This document shows positions 5,922 to 6,015 of a DNA stretch of 6,015 nt, one piece after another. The notes under the pieces are model-generated. The model was not told where the DNA came from, did no database searches, and worked only from the letters and a program-made list of their open reading frames with translations. Source of the stretch: Verrucomicrobiales bacterium (GTDB lineage Bacteria; Verrucomicrobiota; Verrucomicrobiia; Limisphaerales; UBA11320); contig DMJJ01000566.1 of NCBI GenBank assembly GCA_003452185.1, positions 1 to 6,015 of the forward strand. Direction: 5' to 3'. Numbering within the stretch: the stretch's first letter is position 1; every line of letters starts with the position of its first letter. The position numbers were made by a program, and so were the translations under genes.

Positions 5922-5977
5922 TTGACAACTCCCTGACATGGGCGATGTTTTGAATGTTCCATTCCACAATCAGGGGG
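5922..5977 (+). promoter_or_regulatory. Putative control region of the gene starting at 5986
   Basis: TTGACA (5922-5927) is a perfect -35 consensus. No good -10 follows at the usual distance; TGTTTT at 5946-5951 (18-base spacer, 3/6) is the best. A small palindrome GAATG-TTC-CATTC (5952-5964) lies just downstream and could be an operator. AGGGGG (5972-5977) is a Shine-Dalgarno-like stretch 8 bases before the ATG. Confidence 0.35.
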
Positions 5978-5985
5978 CTCGTTTC

Positions 5986-6015
5986 ATGCAATCAGACGTG
6001 ACCGTCGCGCGACGG
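5986..6015 (+). CDS. Possible start of a gene cut by the window edge
   Basis: The ATG at 5986 follows a purine-rich ribosome-binding-like stretch (AGGGGG, 8-base spacing) and a perfect TTGACA box about 60 bases upstream. Only ten codons are visible (MQSDVTVARR), open to the window edge, so no function can be assigned. The last 14 bases form a perfect palindrome. The call rests on the upstream signals and the lack of any other gene here. Confidence 0.4.
   Translation, partial: MQSDVTVARR

Larger units (their letters stand above)
5579..5985. other. Long intergenic region rich in inverted repeats
   Basis: About 400 bases lie between the cytochrome promoter and the probable gene start at 5986. 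Open frames here are Arg/Ser/Pro-rich on both strands and resemble no family. Notable structure: an imperfect 71-base hairpin (5605-5675), ACACG/CGTGT (5685-5701), a perfect 7-bp CCATCTG/CAGATGG hairpin with a CGCA loop (5714-5731), CGACG/CGTCG (5824-5836), and a long hairpin at 5865-5890 flanked by paired repeats. No tRNA, RNase P, tmRNA, SRP RNA or known riboswitch signature was recognised. Confidence 0.5.

Noticed and set aside
5679..5991. - strand open frames of 70 and 96 codons
   Set aside because: They overlap each other in different frames, have no ribosome-binding site or family resemblance and cross the hairpin region; a small peptide cannot be excluded but is unsupported.

Overview
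This is a high-GC chromosomal segment. It holds the end of a pyrimidine-biosynthesis gene cluster, a single FHA-domain gene, and a divergently oriented respiratory-type two-gene unit built around an eight-heme cytochrome c. The best guess for the source is a member of the Verrucomicrobiota/Planctomycetota (PVC) lineage. The clues are the 'DFTGSDxC..C' thioredoxin-like protein, the multiheme cytochrome carrying a 'GSHHMQVYW' block and a HEAT-like tail, and several genes that lack a Shine-Dalgarno sequence. No rRNA or phylogenetic marker is present, so this remains an inference.

Layout, left to right. On the + strand: the 3' end of dihydroorotase pyrC (2-427), a membrane-anchored thioredoxin-like gene that overlaps pyrC by 3 bases (424-909), carA for the small subunit of carbamoyl-phosphate synthetase (969-2132), then a tail-anchored FHA-domain protein with its own strong promoter and a leader of only about 9 nt (2226-2726). 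Positions 2727-2975 are a gene-free gap between convergent genes. On the - strand: the octaheme cytochrome (5409 to 3475), followed after 7 bases by a small four-helix membrane protein rich in histidine (3467 to 2976). Positions 5410-5985 contain no convincing gene but hold a likely promoter for the cytochrome unit and many inverted repeats. A + strand gene probably begins at 5986 and runs out of the window.

Function. pyrC and carA act in de novo pyrimidine synthesis (carbamoyl phosphate to dihydroorotate). The thioredoxin-like gene between them has no known role in that pathway and may simply be co-transcribed. The cytochrome and its partner look like a membrane-bound electron-transfer module: two N-terminal helices anchor a periplasmic eight-heme domain, and the partner supplies four helices with histidines near the membrane. 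The substrate cannot be read from the sequence.

The most unusual material is the architecture of the cytochrome/membrane-protein pair, and the dense set of hairpins and paired repeats in the 5460-5910 intergenic region. No defence system, mobile element, CRISPR array or tRNA was found.
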